The position numbers and the translations under genes are program-made. From NCBI RefSeq assembly GCF_020531945.1, contig NZ_JAJATZ010000003.1, positions 248,001 through 312,000 on the forward strand: DNA of 64,000 nt. Direction: 5' to 3'. Each line of letters begins with the position of its first letter. Positions within the stretch are counted from its first letter, which is position 1. The stretch comes from Loktanella gaetbuli. GTDB lineage: Bacteria > Pseudomonadota > Alphaproteobacteria > Rhodobacterales > Rhodobacteraceae. The notes under the pieces were generated by a model, which saw nothing but the letters and a program-made list of their open reading frames with translations, made no database searches and was not told the origin of the DNA. This document shows positions 16,551 through 24,430 of this stretch, piece after piece.

Positions 16551-17566
16551 TCCTGTGGCTGGTGGCCACGGTTGCCCAGGCAGAACCTCTGCGCATCGCC
16601 ACCTTTGCCGCGCCCTTGGGTCGCGACGGGCCGGGGTTGTTGCTTCGCGACCTCGGACGCGACGACCCACAGATTGATGCTGTGGCTGCAGTCGTGCTGG
16701 ACACGGATGCCGATATTCTGCTGCTGACGGACGTGGACCATGACCTCGATGGTCTGACCCTCGCAGCACTCGCCCAGCGCTTGAACTACCCGCATCGCTT
16801 TGCACTGGCACCCAATACGGGCCTGCCGACAGGTCTGGACCTTGATGGGAACGGCACATTGGGCGAGGCGCGCGACGCGCAGGGCTATGGCCGGTTTCCG
16901 GGCGACAGCGGTCTCGCTGTTCTGTCGCGTTATCCGATCATCACAGGTGAAGTGCGGGACCTGTCCGCAATGCTGTGGCGCGACCTGCCGGGGGCGACGC
17001 TGCCCGAGGGGCCGCTGGGGTCAGCAGACATCATGGCCGTGCAGCGCCTGTCCTCGACAGCTCACTGGATCGTGCCGATCGCAGCACCCGACGGGCCTGT
17101 GACACTGATGGCCTACAGCGCGACGCCGCCCGTTTTCGACGGGCCCGAGGATCGCAATGGCCTGCGCAACCGGGACGAGTTGCGGTTATGGGCCCATATC
17201 CTGGATCACGATGCACCGCTGGATTTCATCATCATCGGCAATGCCAACCTCGACCCCGCTGACGGGGCCGGGTATCGCGCGGCGATGCAGACCTTTCTGG
17301 CCGATCCGCGCATCATCGACCCCGCACCGGACAGTCCCGGTGGGCTGGCGGCGGCCAACCCGGACCATACCGGCGATCCTGCGCTGGACACCGCCGACTG
17401 GCCAGATGACGGACCCGGCAATCTGCGCGTGTCCTATGTTCTGCCCGCCGCGACCTGGTCGGTAACGGGTGCTGGTGTCGTCTGGCCAACGGGCGATGAT
17501 CCCCTCGCCCAGGCTGTCGCGGCCGCCGGACCGCACCGGATGGTCTGGGTCGATATTGCACGCTGA
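16424..17566 (+). CDS. Exported endonuclease/exonuclease/phosphatase-family protein
   Basis: As drawn, 380 residues. After a hydrophobic signal-like segment (FAAGLILWLVATVAQA, about 38-53) comes an exonuclease/phosphatase fold starting at LRIATFAAPLGRDGPG, with DADILLLTDVD, an internal SGLAVLSRYPI motif and IIGNANLDPADG, all characteristic of the family. The substrate is unknown; nucleic acid, lipid and sugar phosphates all occur in this family. The start is uncertain: ATG 16424 overlaps the previous gene by 127 bases, and the only other common start is GTG 16562, which would remove the signal segment. It precedes leuB by 63 bases. Confidence 0.7.
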   Translation: MGILAFEFVDARDRVVAGGTDDPCPAQTRIRRRCCQWFAAGLILWLVATVAQAEPLRIATFAAPLGRDGPGLLLRDLGRDDPQIDAVAAVVLDTDADILLLTDVDHDLDGLTLAALAQRLNYPHRFALAPNTGLPTGLDLDGNGTLGEARDAQGYGRFPGDSGLAVLSRYPIITGEVRDLSAMLWRDLPGATLPEGPLGSADIMAVQRLSSTAHWIVPIAAPDGPVTLMAYSATPPVFDGPEDRNGLRNRDELRLWAHILDHDAPLDFIIIGNANLDPADGAGYRAAMQTFLADPRIIDPAPDSPGGLAAANPDHTGDPALDTADWPDDGPGNLRVSYVLPAATWSVTGAGVVWPTGDDPLAQAVAAAGPHRMVWVDIAR

Positions 17567-17629
17567 CTTGATCCCGGCGGTCCTTGGGTTTACGCCACGC
17601 GCAAACCTTTAGTCACAAGGACCGCTGAC

Positions 17630-18736
17630 ATGTCGAACCCCTCTCTCTTGATCCTCGCCGGTGACGGCATCGGCCCCGAAGTCATGGACGAGGTGAAACG
17701 CATCATCACCTGGTACGGCGACAAACGCGACATGCCGTTTGATGTGTCCGAGGATCTGGTGGGCGGGTGCGCCTATGACAAGCACGGCACGCCGCTGCAC
17801 GACGACACGATGGCCCGCGCCCAAGAGGTCGACGCCGTTCTGCTGGGTGCCGTCGGCGGGCCGAAATACGACGATCTGGATTTCAGCCTGAAGCCCGAAC
17901 GCGGCCTGCTGCGCCTGCGCAAGGAAATGGACCTGTTTTCCAACCTGCGCCCCGCGCAGTGTTTCGATGCGCTGGCGGATTTCTCGTCGCTCAAGCGCGA
18001 TATCGTCGCCGGTCTCGACATCATGATCGTCCGCGAACTGACCTCTGGTGTCTATTTCGGCGAACCGCGCGGGATCCACACCGAAGGTAACGAACGCGTC
18101 GGCATCAACACCCAGCGCTACACGGAATCCGAGATCGCCCGCGTCGCGCGTTCCGCGTTCGAGCTGGCCCGCCGTCGCGGCAACAAGGTCTGTTCGATGG
18201 AAAAGGCCAATGTGATGGAATCCGGCGTGCTGTGGCGTCAGGTCGTGACCGAAGTCCACGAAAAGGAATACAGCGACGTGGAACTGTCGCACATGTATGC
18301 CGACAACGGTGCCATGCAGCTGGTGCGGAACCCCAAGCAGTTCGACGTGATCGTCACCGACAACCTGTTCGGCGACCTGTTGTCCGATGCAGCCGCCATG
18401 CTGACCGGTTCGCTGGGCATGTTGCCCTCTGCCTCGCTGGGTCTGCCCATGGCAAACGGCCGCCCCAAGGCATTGTACGAACCGGTGCACGGATCAGCCC
18501 CCGACATCGCAGGTCAGGGCAAGGCCAACCCCATCGCCTGCATCCTGTCGTTCGCCATGGCGCTGCGCTACAGCTTTGATGCGGGCGCAGAGGCCGACCG
18601 CCTCGAGGCAGCGGTCGAGACCGTGCTGGCCGACGGTGCACGCACCGCCGACCTGCTGGGCCCAGAGGGCGGTTCGCCCATCAGCACCACACAGATGGGT
18701 GACCGGATTCTGGCCGCGCTCGACGCCAGCCTGTAA
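17630..18736 (+). CDS. leuB: 3-isopropylmalate dehydrogenase
   Basis: A 368-residue NAD-dependent enzyme oxidising and decarboxylating 3-isopropylmalate to 2-ketoisocaproate. It has the N-terminal LAGDGIGPEV motif, the RELTSGVYFGEPRG substrate loop, MEKANVMESG, and the metal and NAD site VTDNLFGDLLSD followed by HGSAPDIAGQGKANP. Start ATG 17630 follows AAGGACC. A strong terminator lies 18 bases after the stop and ends the leucine region. Confidence 0.97.
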   Translation: MSNPSLLILAGDGIGPEVMDEVKRIITWYGDKRDMPFDVSEDLVGGCAYDKHGTPLHDDTMARAQEVDAVLLGAVGGPKYDDLDFSLKPERGLLRLRKEMDLFSNLRPAQCFDALADFSSLKRDIVAGLDIMIVRELTSGVYFGEPRGIHTEGNERVGINTQRYTESEIARVARSAFELARRRGNKVCSMEKANVMESGVLWRQVVTEVHEKEYSDVELSHMYADNGAMQLVRNPKQFDVIVTDNLFGDLLSDAAAMLTGSLGMLPSASLGLPMANGRPKALYEPVHGSAPDIAGQGKANPIACILSFAMALRYSFDAGAEADRLEAAVETVLADGARTADLLGPEGGSPISTTQMGDRILAALDASL

Positions 18737-18753
18737 TTCAGACCAACGATCCC

Positions 18754-18789
18754 GATGGCTCCGCTCTTGCAGCGGGGCCATCCTTTTTT
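18754..18789 (+). terminator. Rho-independent terminator after leuB
   Basis: GATGGCtCCGCT (18754-18765) pairs with AGCGGgGCCATC (18771-18782), with one central mismatch, followed by TTTTTT at 18784-18789. Confidence 0.85.
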
Positions 18790-18934
18790 GCGCCCGTGGC
18801 AGCGCAGGCGGCCCCGGCTGGCGCGTAAATGAGCAGCCGAAAAACAGGCTGCCGCGGATCGGCTTCGGGACTTGACGCGCGCAAAATCAACGCGCATCCG
18901 TCGAACTGACGCTATTCCAAGGCAGGACGTTATC

Positions 18935-19993
18935 ATGGCACCGAATGCAAAAGGCGCGCTGCTGGCGCTGGCAGCCTATGCGATCTTTTCGACGCACGAT
19001 GTTTTCATCAAAATCCTTGGCGCGGATTATTCACCGATCCAGATCGTGTTCTTTTCAGTGCTCTTGTCGTTCCCGCTGGCGACCTTTCAGCTGATGCAGG
19101 ACGCCACACCCGGCACGCTTTTGCCAAAACACCCTTTTTGGATGGCGCTGCGGACCGCGGCTGCCGTCGTCACCGGGTTTTGCGTCTTCTACGCCTTTTC
19201 CGTGCTGCCGCTGGCACAGGTCTATGCGATCCTGTTCGCCACGCCGCTACTGATTACCATTCTTGCGATTCCGATTCTGGGCGAACAGGTGCGCCTGCGC
19301 CGCTGGATGGCGGTTCTGGTCGGCCTTGCCGGTGTGATGGTGGTGCTGCGGCCCGGCAGCACGACGCTGGAACTGGGTCACGCTGCGGCATTGCTGGGTG
19401 CATTCGGGGCCGCGCTGACAGGCCTGATCGTGCGCAAGATCGGGGCAGACGAACGCCCCGTCGTGCTGATGCTGTATCCGATGGCGGGCAACTTTGTCGT
19501 CATGGGCGCCGCACTCGGCTTCGTATATGAACCGATGCCGGTCGAACATATGGGCATGCTGTTCGTGATATCCGCCTTTGCCTTTTTCGCCGGCCTGCTG
19601 GTGATCGGGGCCTACAAGGCAGGCGAGGCCGTGATCGTCGCCCCCATGCAGTATAGCCAGATCATCTGGGCCGCGATTTTCGGTGCGCTGTTCTTTGACG
19701 AGGTGCCGGATGGCGGCACCGTTTTGGGTGCGGCGATCATCATTGCCAGTGGCCTGTATATCGTCCTGCGCGAAAGCCGGTCCGACAACAGCGGAACGCC
19801 GAACCTGCGGATGCGCCTGCGGTTCGAGACGGGCACATTCCTGCGACCGCGCCCGCGCGAGATGGAACCGCACCAGGAGTCCCCGCGGGTGGTGCCGCCC
19901 AATGCACCTTCGGCCCGGCCCAAACCCCATCTGCGCGGATTGCCGGGCCGTGTTCCGCCCGTTGCGGAACCGCGGCGCAAGGACACGGAATAG
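18935..19993 (+). CDS. DMT-superfamily (EamA) transporter
   Basis: A 352-residue inner-membrane protein with ten predicted helices in two EamA repeats (about 5-135 and 148-280) and a long hydrophilic, Pro/Arg-rich C-terminal tail (about 290-352) rich in PRPREME- and RPKPHLRG-type segments. Members export or import amino acids, nucleobases or metabolites; the substrate is not predictable here. ATG 18935 follows AGGACG, whereas the 21-residue longer reading has no site. The tail is longer than usual for the family and may be cytoplasmic. Confidence 0.82.
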   Translation: MAPNAKGALLALAAYAIFSTHDVFIKILGADYSPIQIVFFSVLLSFPLATFQLMQDATPGTLLPKHPFWMALRTAAAVVTGFCVFYAFSVLPLAQVYAILFATPLLITILAIPILGEQVRLRRWMAVLVGLAGVMVVLRPGSTTLELGHAAALLGAFGAALTGLIVRKIGADERPVVLMLYPMAGNFVVMGAALGFVYEPMPVEHMGMLFVISAFAFFAGLLVIGAYKAGEAVIVAPMQYSQIIWAAIFGALFFDEVPDGGTVLGAAIIIASGLYIVLRESRSDNSGTPNLRMRLRFETGTFLRPRPREMEPHQESPRVVPPNAPSARPKPHLRGLPGRVPPVAEPRRKDTE

Positions 19994-20035
19994 TCTTGTC
20001 AAACCGCCGTGGCGGGTTTACGACGCCGCCACGGT

Positions 20036-20112
20036 CGGGCTGTAGCGCAGCCTGGTAGCGCACCTGCTTCGGGAGCAGGGGGTCGGAGGTTCGAATCCTC
20101 TCAGCCCGACCA
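20036..20112 (+). tRNA. tRNA-Pro (CGG)
   Basis: A 77-base cloverleaf. Acceptor strands CGGGCTG (20036-20042) and CAGCCCG (20102-20108) pair, the anticodon stem is CCTGC/GCAGG, the loop TTCGGGA gives anticodon CGG, and the T-loop is GGTTCGAATCC. The CCA end is encoded at 20110-20112. Confidence 0.97.
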
Positions 20113-20323
20113 GATCATAAAATTTGCAGGCAATCGCACCATGGCATGTTGCAGTGGACAGTCGATTGTCCCTGTCTGATGCCGGATGTCGTCGCCCTGC
20201 CACGGGTCGTGAATGTCGCCGCAGCACCAATCAAACAAACCATTTGCCGGTCCGCGTCCGACCAGGATGGAACCCTGAACCGTTCCCCTGCGTTGAGCCA
20301 ACGAACAACAAGAGGAGAATGAC

Positions 20324-20458
20324 ATGAGTGCGACGAACAGCAACCTGACCGGTGACAACAAGGCCGTCGAGGCGACCGAGCGTCAGAAGGAACGCCCCGA
20401 AGAGGCGGTTCATCACGAGCTGAAGAACGAAGAGGGCGCGGACAAGTCCAAGGACTGA
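20324..20458 (+). CDS. 44-residue hydrophilic small protein
   Basis: The frame reads MSATNSNLTGDN..., ends in GADKSKD, and is very rich in Glu, Lys and Asp with no hydrophobic segment, so it is probably cytoplasmic and disordered or helical. It has a strong Shine-Dalgarno (GAGGAG seven bases before the ATG) and is followed 22 bases later by an excellent terminator, which together support a real monocistronic gene despite its size. I do not recognise a family. tRNA-Pro lies upstream. Confidence 0.65.
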   Translation: MSATNSNLTGDNKAVEATERQKERPEEAVHHELKNEEGADKSKD

Positions 20459-20480
20459 TCCCCCGACCATCGCGAAAAAA

Positions 20481-20505
20481 GGGCGGCCATAGTGGCCGCC
20501 CTTTT
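20481..20505. terminator. Bidirectional rho-independent terminator
   Basis: GGGCGGCCA (20481-20489) and TGGCCGCCC (20493-20501) form a perfect 9-bp stem with a TAG loop. TTTT follows on the plus strand, and AAAAAA precedes it, giving a T-run on the minus strand. It serves the convergent 44-residue gene and the DUF1244 gene. Confidence 0.9.
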
Positions 20506-20510
20506 CACGT

Positions 20511-20807
20511 TCAGTCCTTGTGGCTGTCTGCAAAGGCCGCCTGCGCCGCCGGGCTTGCCTCTGTCTGGTGTTTCGCTTTCCACTCATCGAACGGCATCCC
20601 GTAAAATGCCTCGCGGCCTTCGTCCTTGGTCATCGGGATACCTCGTTCGTTCGCGGCCTCCTGATACCAGCGGGACAGGCAGTTTCGGCAAAATCCAGCC
20701 AAATTCATCATGTCGATGTTCTGCGCGTCAGGCCGGTCCTGCATCAGGTGTTGCTGCAATCGCCGAAAGGCAGCCGCTTCGATTTCGGTGCGGGTTGCGT
20801 CATCCAT
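20511..20807 (-). CDS. DUF1244 family protein
   Basis: A 98-residue conserved alphaproteobacterial and gammaproteobacterial protein of unknown function. The family core NLAGFCRNCLSRWYQEAA carries a CxxC pair, followed by GREAFYGMPFDEWKAKHQ. Two tandem ATGs lie after AGGAGG; the second (20807) has the better seven-base spacing. It follows the N-formylglutamate amidohydrolase gene by only 14 bases, so the two are an operon. Confidence 0.85.
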   Translation of the reverse strand: MDDATRTEIEAAAFRRLQQHLMQDRPDAQNIDMMNLAGFCRNCLSRWYQEAANERGIPMTKDEGREAFYGMPFDEWKAKHQTEASPAAQAAFADSHKD

Positions 20808-20821
20808 CATCAATCCTCCTG

Positions 20822-21571
20822 TCATAGGCCGGTGTCGGCCAATACCTGTTTCAAGATGGGGGCGAGGCGTCCGGCCCACAACGCCTGATCCTGCGGCGTG
20901 GTAATCAGATCGTGCCGCAGCTCGATCAGAATGTTGGGAATGCCATGCTGGTGGGCATGGCGATCAACGCTGTCGCCCGGCAGATTGCCCGAATAGGGCT
21001 GGTTGTCACCGGTGACCCAACCGGCGTCGCGGCAGGCCTGCACCAATGGGGCCGCCAACCGCGCGTCATCGGCATACAGGATCGCAACTTCCCAAGGTCG
21101 CGGCGCGCGCCCCTTGAGCTGTGGTGTGAAACTGTGGATGGCGCAGAACACGGGATTGTCGCGCTGAGCCACCAGATCTGCCACCGCCGCATGATAGGGC
21201 CGATAGAGCCGTTCCAGCCGCTGGGTCAGATCGGCGCTATCCGCGGCACGGTTGGCCGGGATAACCGTCCCGTCATACAGCCGCATCAGCAGCGTGGGAT
21301 CCTGTTCGCCCCGGTTGGGGTCGATGACCAGTCGCGAAAACCGAGTTGCGATCATCGGACTGTCCAGCGCTGCCGCCAGACCATTCGCGACGCCTTCGGC
21401 CCCGATATCATAGGCGATATGCCGGTTCATATCCGCCGCCGGCAGACCCAGGTCACCGCCATGGATCCAGTCGGGGACGATGTTGGTTGCGTGGTCGCAG
21501 GTCACGATCCAGCGTCCGGGCCGGTCCGCACCGACGATATCGTAGGATTCTTGTGTCATGTGCACCGTCAT
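20822..21571 (-). CDS. N-formylglutamate amidohydrolase family protein
   Basis: A 249-residue cytoplasmic hydrolase of the FGase family, which splits N-formylglutamate at the end of one histidine degradation route or acts on related N-acyl amino acids. Signatures are CDHATN, SRLVIDPNRGEQDP, HSFTPQLKG and SGNLPGDSVDRHAHQHG. No hut genes are near, so its physiological substrate is open. Start ATG 21571 lacks a clear site; an ATG four codons later (21559) is possible. It is divergent from pyk. Confidence 0.85.
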   Translation of the reverse strand: MTVHMTQESYDIVGADRPGRWIVTCDHATNIVPDWIHGGDLGLPAADMNRHIAYDIGAEGVANGLAAALDSPMIATRFSRLVIDPNRGEQDPTLLMRLYDGTVIPANRAADSADLTQRLERLYRPYHAAVADLVAQRDNPVFCAIHSFTPQLKGRAPRPWEVAILYADDARLAAPLVQACRDAGWVTGDNQPYSGNLPGDSVDRHAHQHGIPNILIELRHDLITTPQDQALWAGRLAPILKQVLADTGL

Positions 21572-21685
21572 TTTTTCGTCACCCCACCTAGTCTAGTTGT
21601 AGCGCGAAGGGAATTGCGCAATAACCGGCCCAACTAGTGCGTTACCGCTAACGCCCGTCTCACCGCCGGTGAAAAGGACCAACAC

Positions 21686-23131
21686 ATGAAACGTAATCGC
21701 AACGTCAAGATCGTCGCCACCCTCGGGCCTGCGTCGGACGACTATGAAATGATCCGCAAGCTGCACGAGGCCGGTGCCGACGTGTTCCGCCTGAACATGT
21801 CGCACGGCAGCCACGACGAGATTCGCGTGCGTCACGCCACGATCCGCAAGATCGAAAAGGACATGGGCTCCCCCATCGGTATCCTCGCTGACCTTCAGGG
21901 TCCGAAATTGCGGGTCGGCGTTTTTGCGAACGGCGAAGAAATGCTGGAGGTCGGCGCATCCTTCCGTCTGGATCTCAAGGATGAGGAAGGCGATGCGACA
22001 CGCGTAAAGCTGCCGCACAAGGAAATCTTTGACGCGCTGGAACCCGGCAGCCATTTGCTGGTCAACGACGGCAAGATCAAACTGCGGGTCAAGGACTGTG
22101 GCCGTGATTTCGCTGATACCGAGGTTCTGGTTGGCGGTATGATTTCCAACCGCAAGGGCGTGAACGTGCCTGACGTGGTGCTGCCTCTGGCCGCGCTGTC
22201 GGACAAGGATCGCAAGGATCTGGAATTCGTCTGCGATCTGGGCGTTGACTGGCTGGCCCTGTCGTTCGTCCAGCGGCCCTCTGACGTGGAAGAGGCGCGC
22301 GCGCTGTGCAAGGGCCGGGCCAAGATCCTGTCCAAGATCGAAAAGCCCGCTGCCGTCAAAAACTTTGACGATATCCTTGCCGTCAGCGACGGCATCATGG
22401 TCGCCCGTGGCGATCTGGGGGTTGAACTGCCCGTGCAGAACGTGCCGCCGATCCAGAAACAGCTGGTTCGCAAATGCCGCGCCGCAGCCAAGCCGGTGAT
22501 CGTCGCGACGCAGATGCTGGAATCGATGATCGATTCCCCGATGCCGACCCGCGCCGAGGTATCCGACGTGGCAACGGCCATCTACGAAGGGTCCGACGCA
22601 ATCATGTTGTCCGCCGAATCCGCCGCAGGTTCGTTCCCGATCGAGGCTGTGACCACGATGGACAACGTCGCAATTGAGGTCGAGGCCGACCCCACCTATA
22701 CCGAAATCATCGAAAGCAGCCGTAAAACCTCTGGCAGCTCTGTCGCTGACGGAATCGTGGCCGCCGCACGCGAAATTGCGGAAAAATCCGACATCAAGGC
22801 GATCTGCTGCTATTCGCAGACGGGCAGCACGGCAGCATTGGTGGCACGCGAACGCCCCCGCGTCCCGATCCTGGCCCTGACCAATCACATCACCACCGCG
22901 CGTCAGCTGTGCCTGATGTGGGGGATCAACAGCGTGCTGAGCGGTCAGGTCGACCGGTTCAAGGATGCCGTCATCGAAGCGGTGCGCGCATCGCTGCGCG
23001 AGGGCATGGCAACCGAAGACGACATGATCGTCGTTACGGCCGGTGTGCCCTTCAATACGCCGGGTTCCACGAACATCCTGCGCGTCGCCCCCTGCCAGGA
23101 AAGATTGATTCACAGCTCCGATACAGAATAG
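21686..23131 (+). CDS. pyk: Pyruvate kinase
   Basis: A 481-residue glycolytic enzyme converting phosphoenolpyruvate and ADP to pyruvate and ATP. The N-terminal KIVATLGPAS and FRLNMSHGSH motifs, the catalytic SKIEKPAAVKNFDDI, VARGDLGVELP and the ATQMLESM segment are all intact. A full C-terminal regulatory domain is present. ATG 21686 is preceded by AAAAGGACC. A 74-residue membrane protein follows 36 bases later. Confidence 0.96.
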   Translation: MKRNRNVKIVATLGPASDDYEMIRKLHEAGADVFRLNMSHGSHDEIRVRHATIRKIEKDMGSPIGILADLQGPKLRVGVFANGEEMLEVGASFRLDLKDEEGDATRVKLPHKEIFDALEPGSHLLVNDGKIKLRVKDCGRDFADTEVLVGGMISNRKGVNVPDVVLPLAALSDKDRKDLEFVCDLGVDWLALSFVQRPSDVEEARALCKGRAKILSKIEKPAAVKNFDDILAVSDGIMVARGDLGVELPVQNVPPIQKQLVRKCRAAAKPVIVATQMLESMIDSPMPTRAEVSDVATAIYEGSDAIMLSAESAAGSFPIEAVTTMDNVAIEVEADPTYTEIIESSRKTSGSSVADGIVAAAREIAEKSDIKAICCYSQTGSTAALVARERPRVPILALTNHITTARQLCLMWGINSVLSGQVDRFKDAVIEAVRASLREGMATEDDMIVVTAGVPFNTPGSTNILRVAPCQERLIHSSDTE

Positions 23132-23167
23132 GCTGCGGCATTGCAGTTATTTTATTGAGGATGAAAC

Positions 23168-23392
23168 ATGGATACCGACCTGATTTTTCTGGGCGGCGTC
23201 GTTTTCGGAGTCTTGTCGATCCCGGCAATTATCTCGGCGATGGTTGATGGGCGGGTGCCGCGTGCACCTGCCATAATCATTATGCTTGCCGCTGTCATGA
23301 TTGGATACGCGGTACGTCATCGCCCCGGGGCCTACACCTTTGAAACCTTGCCTGATGTGGTGATGCGGGTTCTGGCGGGTTTCGGCCTCTAA
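23168..23392 (+). CDS. Small two-helix membrane protein
   Basis: A 74-residue protein with two hydrophobic helices: residues ~5-25 (LIFLGGVVFGVLSIPAIIS) and ~33-48 (APAIIIMLAAVMIGYAV). It ends in an amphipathic tail. TTGAGGATGAAAC precedes the ATG. It sits between pyk and rpmI and is probably co-transcribed with pyk. I recognise no family; function unknown. Confidence 0.65.
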   Translation: MDTDLIFLGGVVFGVLSIPAIISAMVDGRVPRAPAIIIMLAAVMIGYAVRHRPGAYTFETLPDVVMRVLAGFGL

Positions 23393-23501
23393 ACCCGCTT
23401 GCCAAACCCTGAACACCGTCCTACAAGGCCCGCTCTTACCGCGCGTCCGGCCCGAATGGCATGCCGAGTCGCGCGTCCAACCACCCGATGAGGAGATGGA
23501 A

Positions 23502-23702
23502 ATGCCGAAGATGAAGACGAAATCGAGCTGCAAGAAGCGGTTCAAGATCACGGCCTCTGGCCGGATCAAGGCAGGTCAGGCTGGCAAGCGCCACGGCATG
23601 ATCAAGCGGAGCACGAAGTTCATCCGCGACGCCCGTGGCACCACGGTTCTCGCGAAGGCTGATGAAAAGATCATCAAGCCAATGATGCCCTACGCACGCT
23701 GA
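23502..23702 (+). CDS. rpmI: 50S ribosomal protein L35
   Basis: A 66-residue basic ribosomal protein with the usual MPKMKTKSSCKKRFKIT start and GKRHGMIKRS core. ATG 23502 follows GAGGAGATGGAA; a start two codons earlier is not favoured. It is paired with rplT 15 bases downstream. infC, often upstream, is not here. Confidence 0.96.
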   Translation: MPKMKTKSSCKKRFKITASGRIKAGQAGKRHGMIKRSTKFIRDARGTTVLAKADEKIIKPMMPYAR

Positions 23703-23717
23703 TCAGGAGGACCAACC

Positions 23718-24080
23718 ATGCGCGTTAAATCCGGACCCGTCACCCACCGTCGCCACAAGAAAATCCTTGATAAAGCCAAGGGTTATTACGACCGCCGTTC
23801 CACGACCTTCAAGGTCGCGACGCAGGCTGTCGACAAGGCGCAGCAGTATGCAACCCGCGACCGTCACAACCGCAAGCGCAATTTCCGCAGCCTGTGGATC
23901 CAGCGTATCAACGCCGGCGTGCGCGCGATCGACGAACAGATGACCTATTCGCGTTTCATCAACGGCCTGTCGCTGGCTGGCATCGAAGTCGACCGCAAGG
24001 TTCTGGCCGATCTGGCCGTGAACGAGCCGCAGGCATTCGAAGCGATCGTGAACAAAGCCAAGGACGCATTGGCCGCCTAA
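23718..24080 (+). CDS. rplT: 50S ribosomal protein L20
   Basis: A 120-residue protein that binds 23S rRNA early in 50S assembly. Family motifs are HRRHKKILDKAKGYYDRRS, RDRHNRKRNFRSLWI and RFINGLSLAGIEVDRKVLADLA. AGGAGG precedes the ATG. It is followed by a strong terminator. L20-mediated feedback on the operon is known in other bacteria but is not evident from this sequence. Confidence 0.97.
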   Translation: MRVKSGPVTHRRHKKILDKAKGYYDRRSTTFKVATQAVDKAQQYATRDRHNRKRNFRSLWIQRINAGVRAIDEQMTYSRFINGLSLAGIEVDRKVLADLAVNEPQAFEAIVNKAKDALAA

Positions 24081-24102
24081 GCCAATACATCCGATGCACG
24101 CG

Positions 24103-24140
24103 ACAAAGCCGCCCCAAATCGGGGCGGCTTTGTTCGTTTT
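24103..24140 (+). terminator. Rho-independent terminator after rplT
   Basis: ACAAAGCCGCCCC (24103-24115) pairs perfectly with GGGGCGGCTTTGT (24121-24133) over AAATC, then CGTTTT. It is one of the strongest stems in the window. Confidence 0.92.
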
Positions 24141-24430
24141 CGATGTCTGATTTCAATAATCGGAATTCTTTCAAAAGATTCGTTTTCCCAACCGGGCAAC
24201 AAGGAATGACGCTTTTTCTGCATTCATTTTAGGCAGGGAAATTGTCATCGACAAATTGTGATCAGTTTCCATTTGGGAAACAATGACCTAACCAACCGCC
24301 ATGCAATGATTTCTACGATTAGTTAAAATTTATGGATTAATCGCGTCAAAGTTGTGTCTGGACAGACCTTGCCCCAAGCGCGCTAGACTTCCCCCGGGTC
24401 GTGATCAACGACATTGTAAGGAGAATGGTC
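24141..24430 (+). other. A/T-rich upstream region of the Hint gene
   Basis: About 290 bases without a credible gene, noticeably richer in A/T than its surroundings. It contains a short inverted repeat GTTTCC-ATTTG-GGAAAC (24265-24281) and a second TTGTC-ATC-GACAA (24242-24254), both possible regulator sites. No convincing -35/-10 pair could be chosen. Confidence 0.4.

Noticed and set aside
20124..20327. A 67-codon frame after tRNA-Pro
   Set aside because: It starts with TTG without a Shine-Dalgarno, overlaps the start of the 44-residue gene and has a composition typical of non-coding sequence.
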